Below are positions 11,950 to 37,407 of a stretch of DNA of 64,000 nucleotides, piece by piece; within the stretch, counting starts at the first letter, position 1, and the number at the start of each line of letters is the position of its first letter. The notes below the pieces were generated by a model. That model saw only the letters and a program-made list of their open reading frames with translations, was not told the origin of the DNA and did no database searches. The position numbers were made by a program, and so were the translations under genes. Source of the stretch: Atrina japonica (Eukaryota > Mollusca > Bivalvia > Pterioida > Pinnidae); assembly GCA_030159075.1 (NCBI GenBank), contig BROG01000004.1, positions 3,642,001 through 3,706,000 of the forward strand. The letters run 5' to 3'.

Positions 11950-13810
11950 GTACAGTCGCTATACACTACTTCATTGTAATCTCTGCACTGCATATCAAGA
12001 GCTAAAAAGTAAACTTGGGCCGAGTCATCATACTTACTCAATACTCAATATAAAATTTGATTTTAACATTTTGATAATGTAGATATTTCTGGATAAGAAA
12101 CATATCATATTTCACCATTGACATATAAATTCTGGGACACATTTATAATTTCCTGTAAAATTGAATCAATACTCTTGAGTACGGTACTCAAAATGGGGTA
12201 TGTATTTAAAATGATTACTAATATTTCTGAATTTGTGTTTAAATAAGCAATCATTTTCATCTTTATTCATACCTATTTGCCATTAATCTACAGACATGTC
12301 TAGTTGAAGCAAAAATTGATCTATCACCAAGTGTCTGACACATGGCTGTCCATGTCATTTTTTGACGTCATTCGATTATGATGTCATGATCACACAAGTG
12401 TTTGACGGCCAATTTAATTGTGAAATTGAAAATGGAAAATAATGGAATATTTTTCATAATGGAAAAGTTCGCTAAAAGGTGCCGTGTCGGGCATTTGACG
12501 ATAGATTATTTGTATGTGCATTTACCTATAGTTGATTTCGAATATTGAGTGAATTATAGGACGTCGAACATAGGTATAATGACAGAATAAAGCGAATCTT
12601 GAACTAATTTTAGTATGTATAAACTAACTTGCTAATAATGGAATTGTATATAACAAATCGTGTAGCACCCACATGTCGTGAGAACATATTCTTGATAATG
12701 AAAAATTTCTGACTCCTTATATAGTAGTTTTTTAACTGAGCAAAATTATAAACGAATGTCTTAGTATGTAGCTAACGTCCATTGATTTCTCCTGAGTTTC
12801 TGCATATATAATCTTACTTTATCGTAGCGTTTTGGCAATTACTCTAAAATATGACTGAAATTGACCTTCCGGTAGTAAAACATGTTGCACTTATGCGTTG
12901 GTACATTTCTTAGATACACATTTTAGCCGCAAGTATATTCCAAGCTTATCTCATTATTGTACATATTACTTGATAAAAGAATGTAAATATGAATGCCTTG
13001 CAGGAAAAACTGCCGTCATGCAATACAGCCTGTTCCAATTCAGACTTAATGCAATCAGCCTGGTTATCTAGTGATCTCGTATTTTGATTTTTATTTCACG
13101 TTTTCGAAATGCCCAGTATATTAGACAAACATATATACATAAAAAGGTTTTCAGATATGTGTTTCCTGCAGCAGTAGATTACGCCCTAAAGAAATAAACA
13201 TTGGATGAGATTATCAACTCCCACACTAGTACGAATTATATATCGTGCCGGATGTTTTTATCTATCTGAACACTCTCAACTTCAAGGCTAACAAATTCTC
13301 TTTAATAAAATGTGAAACGAAAACAAGCACTAATTGTATGTTATATTGTCACGTGACTAATTGTTTTTCCAGATCTTGACAAAGATAAACTCAGTTATTG
13401 CTTGTAATGCCTAGCACATACGTACATTTTCACGCTGATATCTTGACACTTTCAGTTAGTATTTCAAATAGATACATTAATACGACTATGATATGTTATG
13501 CTTTGTCTTAATTAACTATCCATTCTTATTCTTATCAAGACAATATATTTTTATATGTCTGTTAGACTGTCACTCTTAAAATGTTTGACTGCCAGTTAGA
13601 TTTCGCCATGATGTTTTCATCACATTTGTAAAAAGATTGCAAGACCGAACAATTTTGGCCTACAATATTTCATGTGTGAAATGTCAACATTTAATACATT
13701 TGATAATTGTTAGTATTAACAGAAATGATTTCTGAAAATAAAAACTTCTGACTTTTTTAACTCCAGCCTACTGATATGTGTCATATTTTTTAATTTAAAA
13801 ACTTTATTAT
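11950..13810. other. Non-coding stretch, nothing recognised
   Basis: AT-rich. No open frame of note, no RNA gene and no shared repeat identified. Confidence 0.45.
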
Positions 13811-13819
13811 ATTCATTTA

Positions 13820-13925
13820 AATATTATTAACAATACCAAAGTTATAGTTTTACAAAAGAGGGAAACACAAACGCCCAAGACGATCGTTTATGTCAATAAG
13901 ACTTCATCAGTTAAGCTCGAATTTT
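13820..13925 (+). repeat. Partial copy of the 'GACGATCGTTT' dispersed repeat
   Basis: Shares CAAGACGATCGTTTATGTCA and GACTTCATCAGTTAAGC with the repeat at 11110-11150. Confidence 0.6.
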
Positions 13926-13949
13926 TTATAAATGTATATTCATGCAAAT

Positions 13950-14205
13950 CTAAATGAAATGTAGAGTTACCTGTTCGATAGCGGTTATTGAGTCGTCTAT
14001 GGCGAGGATTTCTTCCTCTTCTATTTTATTTGAATTTGACTGTGTATTCACGATGGCTGTGACTGGTCAGCGGGTAATGCTTATCTATCCATGGCACCTG
14101 ACCCCTGGATTTCGAGACGTCCGTGTTTATCAGATTTGTATCCGCATCCTGGACATCCTAAAGATTTATACTATGGCATTGGAGTTTTTATATTTAAGCT
14201 TTAAG
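13950..14205 (+). mobile_element. 3' fragment of the retroelement family (copy 5)
   Basis: Runs from AAATGAAATGTAGAGTTACC through the conserved tail (TCCATGGCACCTGA, ATTTCGAGACGTCCGTG, CCTGGACATCCTAAAG) to the 3' end. It is 5'-truncated. The 85-residue open frame inside it is a by-product of the tail and not a gene. Confidence 0.8.
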
Positions 14206-14348
14206 GTATAATGAAGTAGTACCTATGGATAGTCGAAACTTCAAATCCATTAGAATTAAGAAAAGGAATGTTATTATTTTATTTCTTTTATCCGGCAGTT
14301 ACTGGGTATTTGAATACTTTTTACAAATAAACGTCTAGTAAGTTACCC

Positions 14349-14440
14349 TTAATAAAGATATGAAATAATTTCACCATTCAATGGCCGTACAAACTGCCTC
14401 TTTGTCAGAGCTGACATTGTTTTGCTAAATATATAATTAA
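14349..14440 (-). repeat. Dispersed repeat, inverted partner of 113-197
   Basis: Reverse-complement match to 113-197; includes CATTCAATGGCCGTAC. Confidence 0.7.
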
Positions 14441-15084
14441 GGATTAATGACGTCTCAAATGATTTGACATAAATTAAAACAATCGAAGGCATCTGGTATG
14501 AATTTCTGTGCATAGTATATGTACCTAATTATGCAAATTAAGAGCATGACAAAATTTAACCCACCTTTTATTAAACGCTGACAGTATTAATACAAATGAT
14601 CACACCAATTTCTTTGTACACCACAACATGTAAACAGGTTGAGACGTCTGTACTAATAGACCATTTCCGAGTTCTTACGTATTCCGTTTTTAAATTTGGA
14701 CTTTTCTTACACCGCTTCAACTATGTTAGTCATAGCGATTCCCGGTAGGTTTAACTGGTGAAAAACTAGGTTTAACTCATTAATGTGATTTTGTCGTGCC
14801 ATAGGTGTGTGTAATTGTGTCGATCAAGAAATAAAAAGCAGTTATATCTGACTGCCAGATTATTGTCACTAGAACTTGTCCGCCAAAAAGACATTGACAT
14901 TAACGTCTGAACAATATACCAGTCATGGAAGTCTGTGACATTTAGTTTATTATATGAAATCGAGCATCTCCTCTGGTGACCTATATAGAACAACGTAAAG
15001 CGGAAGGAACGATGCATAACAGTCCCTTTATAGCGCACGAAAAATCTATAAATATAACTAATAATTCGAGAACTAGAAAATACC

Positions 15085-15292
15085 CTATTGTGACGAGGAT
15101 TCGTTCTTCACTTATTTCATTTGGATTTAACTGTGGACTCACGGTGGGTGTGACCGATCAACAGGGGATGCTTACTCCTCCATGGCAACTGGTCCCACCT
15201 CTTGATTTCCAGAGGTCCATGTTTGTCAAATATCACAAGACTTGCATATGTATCCTGGACGTCCTGTAGATTCATAGTTTGGATCTGAGATT
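15085..15292 (+). mobile_element. 3' fragment of the retroelement family (copy 6)
   Basis: Begins TATTGTGACGAGGATTCG and continues with TCACGGTGGGTGTGACCGAT, CAACAGGGGATGCTTACTCC, TTCCAGAGGTCCATG and TCCTGGACGTCCTG to the family 3' end. Its short open frame is not a gene. Confidence 0.8.
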
Positions 15293-15749
15293 CTATACAC
15301 GTATTTACATCTGAAACAGGTCATCGTCAGTTCCCTTCTTTTACTTATGTCAGAATAATACCTTATTTTGTGTGTAAACTGGCTGATTAGGGACAGTATT
15401 CTCCTTCTTGATATTTCCGTATCAACTATGTAATACACAAATATATAGTATGTAGCTTTTAGTGGCTGTCCACTACATATGTATTTCTAATTACTTTATT
15501 TCTACATATATAACAAATCTCTCCATTCTTATCTTACTTAATTGTAACTCTGTGTGTCAGGGTGACACACGGGTAAATTGAAGTACAGGTCTACCAAGGT
15601 AAAGTAGCACATCCGGGTTCAGTCAAAAACCAAACCAATACGGTCTAATTTCCGAAAATATGTTGTACAGATAAAACACATAATATATAAGAGCTATGCA
15701 ATAGTACGAACCTTATGTAATATTTATCAATACGGAAGATTTAATTAGT

Positions 15750-15860
15750 ATATAAATTTATTTATTTATTTATTATAAATTTAATGAAGATACTCAATTA
15801 CACCATATAGTGGCTAAACATAGTAAATACGTGGTTAAAACTAACTTCCTTCTTTATTTT
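15750..15860 (-). promoter_or_regulatory. Candidate polyadenylation region of gene A
   Basis: Downstream of the gene A stop codon (16097) on the minus strand, AATAAA hexamers occur in the reverse complement of TATTTATTTATTTATTA near 15756-15775, and one lies near 15856. The distance (about 240-340 bases of 3' UTR) is plausible. There is no transcript evidence, and such hexamers are common in AT-rich DNA. Confidence 0.3.
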
Positions 15861-16096
15861 CAGATAATTGCTTTGCTGAGTTCAATTTTTAAAATTAGCT
15901 ACAACGAACATTTGCCGCTGTAAATCTTGAAATGATACAAGTTTACTTTACACTACGAGACAACAACGTTCTTGTCCATGGACTTTCGGTCTATATGGGA
16001 CTTGTTTGGGCAAGTATGTACAACAGCACAGTCTGACATGGATAACTTGAATTCTTCCTTATCAATTAATAAACCTCATCTCAGGAACCGATAGAT

Positions 16097-28568
<12,472 letters not shown>

Positions 28569-28599
28569 TATGCTCTTTTGAATCACACCAAACAACATT

Positions 28600-29325
28600 A
28601 TTCATATCCTATAATTATTCTCCTGTTAGTATTAATCATTGTTCTTTAACACTCAAATATTGTAAAATATAAACTCAGGGGTTTTAATATAACAAGATAC
28701 TTGTTACTTAAAATACTTGTAAACAAATCCATCTGGAACCATGATGAAGTTGGAGCTATACGATGATTCACCAATTTGAAGGCCGAATCTGCTGCCGACA
28801 AACATGTCAGAACTGACCAAAATCATCGCATAAACAGATCCTTAGATCATTATATCAAATTTTAGCTAACGTTCTAAGTACGAGATACGGGGAAAAAGTA
28901 CTTGCCGTTGTTGGTCAGAAAATCATACGGAGTATATTATTTAGATGGTAATATACTACAAAATAAATCACAATAAATCAAAACTTAGTTTGATGTTCTA
29001 AGAATATTCTCTAAAGCTATTGAGTCCCTCTGTGTCAGCATATGATATATATATTTTTTTCACCCATGCGTCTAAATGTGGGATAAAACAATTTTAAAAA
29101 ATACGATAATTGATATTTTTCAGTAAGTAGATACATTTAATAGAAAAATAGAATTTTAGGAGAATTGTTGTAAAAACATGCATTAATATAAGTAAAAAGA
29201 CCTCTTCAAAACTTTATTTCTATTGTTCATTTTTCTAACACTTTGGAACACCTTTATGTATGTATCTACTCGAGTCAGTAATATAACTCGCGCCTTCTGT
29301 TCTTCAACAATAACATCTATATTAA
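28600..29325. other. Upstream region of gene A, nothing firm
   Basis: This would hold the gene A promoter. A TATA-like GTTTATATTTTAC (minus strand) lies about 100 bases before the ATG but cannot be told apart from background in such AT-rich DNA. Confidence 0.35.
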
Positions 29326-29327
29326 TC

Positions 29328-29330
29328 GTA

Positions 29331-29395
<65 letters not shown>

Positions 29396-29424
29396 ATGAT
29401 ACATATATATATATATATATATAT
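29328..29424. repeat. (TA)n microsatellite
   Basis: Interrupted TA tract. Confidence 0.95.
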
Positions 29425-29744
29425 CATGAACACATTATTTTTAAAAAAGAACTCTTTCAAAGAATTTATTAATGATTAATTTTATCAATGTTATATTGGT
29501 CAGTTATGTAATTAGCGCCCTTCAACGTTGATATATATCTTGTAATTGTATAAATATTATAGATATTTTATTTAACAGAACTATTTCCTAGAATGTATCT
29601 ATGATTTTCTCTAGATCTATCACTTTATGTTTCTTTTTATTGAAAAATCACTTATCGCATTATTTCTGAAACTGGACGAGTGAAAAAGCACTATTGTCAC
29701 TGATGCTCAGTTAGTTACTTTGTATAAATGGCATAAACGAAAGT

Positions 29745-29940
29745 TGAATTGTATGTTTTCTGTTGGTTTTTGTGGACTCACTACGAGTATGACAAGTCAA
29801 CAGGGGGTTGCTTACTCCACCATCGCTCCTGATCCCACCTATGATTTTGCAGACATCCGTGTTTGTCCAATATTACCAGACTTGTATATGTATCTGAACA
29901 TCATGCAGATTTATACTTTGGAATCCAACATTTTTTTGCT
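29745..29940 (+). mobile_element. 3' fragment of the retroelement family (copy 13)
   Basis: Contains TGTGGACTCACTACGAGTAT, GACAAGTCAACAGGGGGTTG, GACATCCGTGTTTGTCC and TTATACTTTGGAATCC. It lies about 500 bases upstream of, and in the same orientation as, the longest copy. Confidence 0.75.
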
Positions 29941-29989
29941 ACAGTAATTTTCAAATCATCAGGTTTTTAAACAAAGCATAAATGTAAGG

Positions 29990-30165
29990 AGCCTGTCTGG
30001 CGCAGTCGATGGAGCATCGCAAGCGCCCACCAAAATTGTCACCTTTAGTTAGCCAGGCTTCGAGACCCGCTGGAACCTAAACTAATTTTGTGAAAAAGTT
30101 TCCAGTGTAATTGCGGGAGGACAGTTGATTGTGACACAAAATACCATTCAAACAAAAAAAGATAA
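29990..30165 (+). mobile_element. tRNA-derived SINE-like element, second copy
   Basis: Box A-like TGGCGCAGTCGATGGAGCAT, a degenerate box B (GGCTTCGAGACCCG), body GGAACCTAAACTAATTTTGT and TAATTGCGGGAGGACAG, and an A-rich end. The body matches 9480-9530. Confidence 0.6.
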
Positions 30166-30431
30166 TAATAACTGTGAAAATGCACCATTAAAGTTTATAC
30201 TTGATATCTTGACAATTATACAAAATTACCATTCACACACACAAAAAATATATAATAATAACTGTATATATAATATATATACCATATAATATATTATATA
30301 TATATGATATCTTGTATATATATATAATCCATTGGTTGTCTAACTTTATAAGATTGTATAAAAATTAATTAGCATACTCAAAAAGTAGCTAATCACTGAT
30401 TGAGACAATTGTCTTTTGAACAGCTCGAATT

Positions 30432-32815
30432 TTGAGCTACTCTCTTGAAAGTAATTACATACATGATGTCACTTTTTCATCTCTTTTACCTTACGTTAAC
30501 AAAAAATTCGGTCTTCATCACATTCGCAGCAAACTTTATTCTGTTCCTTTTATAATTCTTAATGAACTTTTTCAGGAAGCAAGAATGAACCCCTACACGG
30601 ATTCTTCAACCCAAGAATACATACTTAACTCCGTTATAATGTACATCGCTTATCACAGACTGTTTAAGCCTGCACGCGTTACAAACGATGACTGTTCTGA
30701 ACAGAAACGTCTTTTCCTTAAACTGAAATTTACAAATAAAGGCATAGCCGCTTTAAACATTGGCAATGTTCTAAATCACAAAAAAGTTCAGTCCTGTGTT
30801 CCACCATAATTTAAATTGAAGACCACGCCTTGCATTTCATATAGCTATACACCTAGCATCGCATCCAAGCTATTCAATTACAAACAGGTTTTGCAGTGCC
30901 TAGACATCAACACAACACTGCAACATGTTCATGTGCTTCATCTCCTTTCAAATACAATGCTATCGGGCATGTCATCACCGGCGACGTTTCTATTGTTGAA
31001 AATGAAAGCCTAAAAAATCTTATTTTAAGGGGCCCTAAATACCGAGAAGCCCGTTCCTTTAATTGGCGTCAGAATTTCAGTTTAGTTATGAATTCTGTCG
31101 AAGATTATGCCAGACGATGGTCCAAACATGAAGACGTAGAACCAGACACTTTGTCTGAATGGCTAAAAGCCATACGATGGTTGATAAAATCTCGTATTCG
31201 AAAACTTAAAGGGACTATGAAACCTCTGTATTTAGTGATCCAGCAGTAGTAACTGAACTGGATAGATTACATGACCAATATGTACTGGTACCAGCAGACA
31301 AAGCCTCAAACAATATAGTTTTTATTTGTAAGGCACATTACTATAATTGTTTATTAGAAGAACTTGGGTTTAATACGAATTCTGGTAATCCTACATACAC
31401 ACGTAGCTCACTTTCAAAGGACGAGATCCTTCAAAATCATGTGTCCGTATTACGCTCATTAGATATACCTTCAATGAATACCGATTTTGAGCAACCATAT
31501 TTATATTGGATACCTAAACGTTATAAACCCCATATAAGCAAAGATACATAGCAGGATCCAGCAAATGTTCTACCAAACCTTTATTATTACTCCTTACCAA
31601 GATATTGACAGCCGTTAAGGAGAAACTTCAACAATACTGTGCAGTTGCTTATTCCAGAAGCGGTGTAAATCAGATGTGGATACTAAAAAAATCTAAACAG
31701 CTTTTAGAAAAATTTTCTCGAATTCACAGTATCAAAACATATGACTCCTCTACTCTTTACACAACATCCACATAAAAAATTAAAAGAAAGACTTTTTAGC
31801 ATCATAGACAACTCTTTTTCACTAAAGGTGGTACCCGAAAATTTAAATATCTAGTGATTGGGTATCAGGATACTTATTTTGTCCAACACCACTCTAATTC
31901 TACACATAAATAAACTGAAGTTGATGTAAAAAACATGCTGGAATTTCTAATAGACAATATATTTGTAATGTTCGGAGACGTGGTCTTTCAGCAAACTGTC
32001 GGCATTCCTATGGGAACCAACTGGGCCCCTTTATTGGCCGACCTGTTCCTTTATACATATGAAGCAGACTTCGTTCAGAAACTGCTGAATCAAAAGAAGA
32101 AAAAGTAAGCGGTGTCCTTTAATTTGACATTTAGATATATCGACGACGTTTTGTTAATTAAAAATGACAATTTTCATACATATGTCAATGCGATATATCA
32201 CAGCGAACTAGAAATTAAAGATACAACAGAATCAAGGACACACGCTTCATACTTAGACATTTTACTTAAAATAGACACGTATTTACGACAAACACGACGA
32301 TTTCGGCTTTTCCATCGTAAATTTTCCACATTTAAGTAGTAATATCACTCAGTCACCTGCATATGGAGTTTATATTTCACAAATGATCCGATATGCCAGG
32401 GCGTGTACAACATATGACGACTTCATATACAGAGGTAAACTACTCACTGACATATTATTGACACAGGGATATCGAAAACCGCGTTTAATGTCAACGTTCC
32501 GCAAATTTTACGGTAGGTATAATAGGCTTGTTTGTGATTACTCTGTTTCACTAAGTGAAATGTTGAGTTGCCTTTTTGTTGGCGGTTGTTGAGACGTCTA
32601 TACCAATTGTGACGAGGATTCCCTCCTCACGTATTTCATTGAACTTAACTGTGGACTCACGGCGGGTGTGACCGGTCGACAGGGGATGCTTACTCCTCCA
32701 TGGCACCTGATCCCACCTCTTGGTTTCCAGAGGTCCGTGTTTGTCCATTTTAACGGATTTGTATCTATGTCCTGGACATATTTATACTTTGGTATCTGAG
32801 ATTTTTTATATGTTA
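30432..32815 (+). pseudogene. Penelope-like-type reverse-transcriptase retroelement, broken (copy 14, longest)
   Basis: A single long reverse-transcriptase frame broken by at least one nonsense codon (TAA at about 30807) and several frameshifts (near 30930, 31250, 31550, 31780, 31910, 32105, 32330). Pieces in order: FTNKGIAALNIGNVLNHKKV, SYSYTPSIASKLFNYKQVLQ, SSPFKYNAIGHVITGDVSIV, GPKYREARSFNWRQNF, LDRLHDQYVLVPADKASNNI, YSRSGVNQMWILKKSKQLLE, YDSSTLYTT (motif A), GIPMGTNWAPLLADLFLY (motif B), FRYIDDVLLIKND (motif C, YIDD intact), GVYISQMIRYARACTTYDDF and VSLSEML near the end. The 3' tail runs to 32815. The LYTT and YIDD context resembles Penelope-like elements. No GIY-YIG endonuclease is visible, so the class is tentative. 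The 5' end is undefined. Confidence 0.8.
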
Positions 32816-33279
32816 ATTATCTTATTAACGCGTTAAATTCTAGGATAATAAACAATGTCCATGCTACGGCATACCGTAAGTCAACTTTCTTTCATATGCA
32901 CTGTATCACTGTTTCTTCTTTTTCTATATTGTTTCTTGGTTTCATGGGATTCTTGGGTGGTAGAGTTGGACTCGCAAGGGTGATTCTCTTTAGTCTGCAC
33001 TGAAGATTTGTCGGCCCTTAAAATAGAAACAGTCATATTTAACTTATCTATTGTTTCGTACTACGAAAACATTCACATTTATATATCCTCTGGTATCTAC
33101 GTCTACAACATTGTGTACACAGTGAACTTGTATATAACGACCTCCCCAGGGGCACAGGAAAACCATTCTTTATAGGGAGGTGGTCTTTATATGGAAGTCG
33201 ATTTTGACATAAATGTATTATTGGGGACAGCAAAAACGGTCTTGGTGAACAGGTGGTTTTTATACACAAGAGGTCGCTA

Positions 33280-33700
33280 AAGCAGGTTGTACTTTACTTA
33301 TAACCAGTTTTTAATTTATAAATATAATCCTCTTTACACGTTTTATTTGTTTATCACATAACCTCACCTAATATGAGTTGTATATATGCTTTTATTATCA
33401 ACATTCTCAATGAAGTTCTTAATCTCATTGCTGAACATGTAATTTGTATTATAACATAATTGACTGACACAATATGGCATTAAATACCATTCACACAAAT
33501 GACCAATTAGATAAGCATGATAAAATGAAGAGATCTGTCCGACACAAACTAATCCATAAACCTTATCTTACTATTTTCAGAAACTAATGTTAATATTCTA
33601 AATCTTCTAACTTTTAGAGTCGCAAAACATTCAAATATGAGTTGCATAACTTGGGTTTATTGACGTCACATTGACTATACAACTTGGATTGTACATTCCC
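33280..33700. other. Non-coding stretch, nothing recognised
   Basis: AT-rich DNA between the retroelement and a MITE copy. Confidence 0.4.
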
Positions 33701-33706
33701 AATTGT

Positions 33707-33955
33707 TTAAAGGGGCATTATCTGTGTTTTACCAAAAAGCATTTTTTTTTTCTACTTTTACTACTTGTACTTGATGTACAATAACAAATAAGAGCTATAC
33801 ACACGCAGGCATAAAAATCTTATATTCCTATGTTTTTTGTGTAAATGAGGTCAGGTCTAGTGTGGTATTCATGTACAAATAGTAAGGTTCCGTTATCATC
33901 AATTGCAACTGAAAAAGTGCCAACCTGTGTTTCTCAAGGAAATTTTGGTATTGAT
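33707..33955 (+). mobile_element. TTAA-ended MITE, copy 5, right end missing
   Basis: Starts TTAAAGGGGCATTATCTGTG and follows copy 4 through CTTGATGTACAATAACAAAT and GCAACTGAAAAAGTGCCAAC, then stops after TTTCTCAAGGAAATTTTGG. The right inverted repeat is absent. Confidence 0.8.
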
Positions 33956-34137
33956 AGCAGCAAAATGTTTATATATTGTCTTAAACATTTACTAATGCGG
34001 ATTTTTGTTAAAAAAAGACGTTTTTATAGAAAAGATGTGTTTATCGGTTATCCATACAGCACATTATATATATATTTTTAATACTTACTATTTTCAAGAC
34101 TTTACACTTAGTAATTTAGTTTGATTTTTTTAGTTAT

Positions 34138-34280
34138 AACAATATAAAAATCTTAGATACCAAAGTATAAATTTTCAAGATGTCCAGGATACATATACAA
34201 ATCTGGTGAATATTGGACAAATATGGACCTCTAAAAAACCCAGAAGTGGGAGCAGGAACCACGGATGAGTAGCATATAAA
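34138..34280 (-). mobile_element. 3' fragment of the retroelement family (copy 16), upstream of gene B
   Basis: Reverse complement of the tail: TATAAAAATCTTAGATACC, AAGATGTCCAGGATACATAT, GGACAAATATGGACCTCT and AGAAGTGGGAGCAGG. Confidence 0.75.
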
Positions 34281-34775
34281 TGACTTCAAGTTAAACAATA
34301 TTTAATTATCGGTATAATTACTGGCACATTCTGGTAGCCAATTTGATTCTCAAGCCTGCAATATCGGCACTTGCCCTTTGAAGACTCTCTTAAATAAAAG
34401 TACAAAGACAAGCTTATTATATCTAGCTCCTGACATCAATACAAGCATACTTCTAAAATAACGCTAAATGTACACAACTTCAAAAGCATTTACGCGATTT
34501 ATACTTTTCCATTACCTATCTTTCATACGCTATATGAATGAATCCACCAGAGAGAATTTCATTGGATGATACATCAGCCAATCGAATGTACTTCTAGGCA
34601 ATTAGTATTTTTTTATCTGGTTTTCCGAAAGTTGATATCTCTATAACTGTGCAGAAGCAACATCGTGTGGAATCATACTTCCAGTAAATATAAGTGCAGC
34701 GCTATATTGGATATCAACAAAGATATGTTTATAAAGTGAGACAATACTATAAACACAATTACACATGGAAATAAA

Positions 34776-34874
34776 ATGTTGAGTTTAAGGATTATTTCAC
34801 TCACGTTTTTGTGTTGCCTTGTGTCGTCATTACAACCTGACAGGTCAGTTTTGGGTACAACTGTAACTAATAGT
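34776..34874 (+). CDS. Gene B exon 1 (signal peptide)
   Basis: ATG at 34776; encodes MLSLRIISLTFLCCLVSSLQ, then PDRSVLGTTVTNS, ending at a consensus donor (AGT then GTAAGT). Phase 0, as in gene A. The start is preferred because it gives a clear signal peptide aligned with that of gene A. Confidence 0.85.
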
Positions 34875-36403
34875 GTAAGTATTTCTAATTCAATACCTGT
34901 ACCATAATATTGTGGTTATCACTTTGTCATATCAATATCATATCTATATATTATAGTAGTTTACTGGTTTGGGAAAATTCCATTTAAAAACTTACTCTTC
35001 TAGAGAACCGGTGATAAAGTCTTAAAAAAAAGACATTGCCTTTATATTTTCTATTCGACAGTTGGACCTCACCTGATTAAATTTAATTGACAGATACGAT
35101 CATCTTGAGTATTTGTTTTGACCTTTTTCAAAACTTTGTATTTGGTATTATGTTTATAATTCTTTTAAACTGCAACGTTTTCAAATTATGTCAAACAACT
35201 TTTCCGAATGGCTACCAACTGATTAGTTTTATATCGCAAGTCTTAAGAACATTCAGTTTGATTATCTACCATGCCTTTGGAAATCATTGCAGCATTAGAC
35301 ATCACACACACATCCCAACATCATCTGTTTTATAAACTTTACTTCTTGCACTATGACAAATTTATTTCAGAAGTTCAAACTGTTATTACAGCAGCAATAG
35401 ACATACATTCCTTTGATAATATTTTGTTGTTTGAAAACGGGGCAACTTTTCTTCAGATATTTAATCAACATTTTGGGTACAAGTGTCATCATATACTCTA
35501 TGCAAAATTTAAACTCGTTCCACTAGCACATGCAAATCTGGTGATTGCATGCAGTAGAATTGTTCAAATAAAGTGCACGTATTGTCCTAATTCATAGCGT
35601 GTTATCATACAGTTACCGTCTGCCATCAACATATTTCATAAGTCATTATCAACAGGATGCTGCAATATGTGAACCTAGTGCAACTCGGGTTTTAAGTGGC
35701 GTTTTGTAACTCGATCCCATTTTCACTTTTTCACTTTTTGAACTGTATGTGTTCGTCTTTTGCTGGCTGACCTCATTTTCGGGCATTATCATTTACGACT
35801 GATCTTTATTTCTATGCTGGTATGGAATTGACACTTGTTTACAACAATTAGTCTAAACTGGATTCTAACATGGGTAACAGGCTAGTTTTTGGCAGTAGAA
35901 TATAACAGTGCAGCTTCACTCACATGCAAAATAGAGTGATTTACAAAGTATACAAACTATACATACATGTACACATACATACACCTTTCATTACGAAAAT
36001 CGTGTCTGAAACATTTTCTTTTATTCGATTCTATAACTGCAAGTAGATAATGTTATTGCAATAGTTTGAGTTAATATTTAATCAATTTTTAAGTTTTTGA
36101 TATCCACATTCATGTCATTATCATGAAATAATTTCAGAAACCAAGGATATATTACTTGCACATCAAATCTGATGTCCGATACAGATTTGCCACTACATCC
36201 GTAACAAGCAAGGTTGTTAACTTTGGTCGGACATCAAGGGAGGCATTATTCGATGTCACACTGCCAAAGGAAGCTTTCATAACCAATTTTACATTGTAAG
36301 CAAAACTAAATACAATATTTGATATCTTTAGGTAATGCAACATTCTGGTTGTCACAAGTACTAATGTTAGTTAATTTTATTTACATTGTAACATATGTGC
36401 TGT

Positions 36404-36475
<72 letters not shown>

Positions 36476-37354
36476 TCTTTATATAGTTTTGTTTACCCGT
36501 GTGTTTGGATCACTTACAGTATTTTGCCGATAACGATACAGATAATGTTCATATAGGTTGATCAGTGAAAAGGAATACATAGGAGAGGTAAAGGAAAAAG
36601 AAGAGGCAAAGAAGCAATATGAAAAGGCAAAAAAATCGGGACAAAGTGCTGGAATTATCAAATCAAAGTAAGATTTAATTTCAGCTATGACATTGACCTT
36701 TATCATTAAAAACAAGGTATGACAAAACCATTAAGAAAGTAAAAGTCTTTATAATTTTAATGAGAATGTCAAAAAGATTAAAGCAGAAAACAAAATTTAT
36801 TCTACAGTTCAGTGTGTCAGTAAAATAAAATACAGAACTTTCTTAATCGTTAAAGAACAATTCAATCCAACTTAAGTCAATCCATACATATCCACTGACA
36901 TTCGTTTGCAGTGTGATATAGGTATTGAATATATATGTACAGTCGACAAAATTACGCCCCAGTTGTTGGCACGGCAAAGGATCGCGCCTCACATTTTATT
37001 ATTGTATCCAACGAATTCACAACAATTCACAATAGCATAACAAATGTGTGTAATTCTCTTATGTGACATTGTAATTTCACGTATGAATATAATAAAAGTT
37101 AGTTATAGGATCTGTCAAGAGTTTCCATTCATGTCACATTTATGATACGAGTTTTGAATTTTCCATTTTGCCAGCCTCTGGCGAACAGATATGGAAAATT
37201 AATAACGAATATTATAAATGTGAAATGAATGGAAACTGGCGACAGATTCTTTTCATCAAATAACATATACAATTTAGACGACATTTTCTAATGACTGGGG
37301 ATGAAATTCTATATTTCCCTTTTCTATCGACTTAACCAAATTGTTCCAACTAGG

Positions 37355-37407
<53 letters not shown>

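Noticed and set aside
15901..16080. Further gene A exon downstream of 16097
   Set aside because: The exon 13 frame ends with TAA at 16097-16099 and the domain end matches the family, so no further exon is needed.
28569..28598. Upstream ATG (28598) as gene A start
   Set aside because: It would add ten residues before the signal peptide, whereas the ATG at 28568 gives a signal peptide aligned with gene B. It is possible but less likely.
32551..32748. Short open frames in the retroelement tail on either strand (also 13954-14211, 14976-15269, 29720-29947)
   Set aside because: They recur wherever the non-coding tail occurs and are broken differently in each copy.
35271..35597. 108-residue open frame in gene B intron 1
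   Set aside because: No recognised similarity, no splice sites in a consistent phase, and no counterpart in gene A intron 1.
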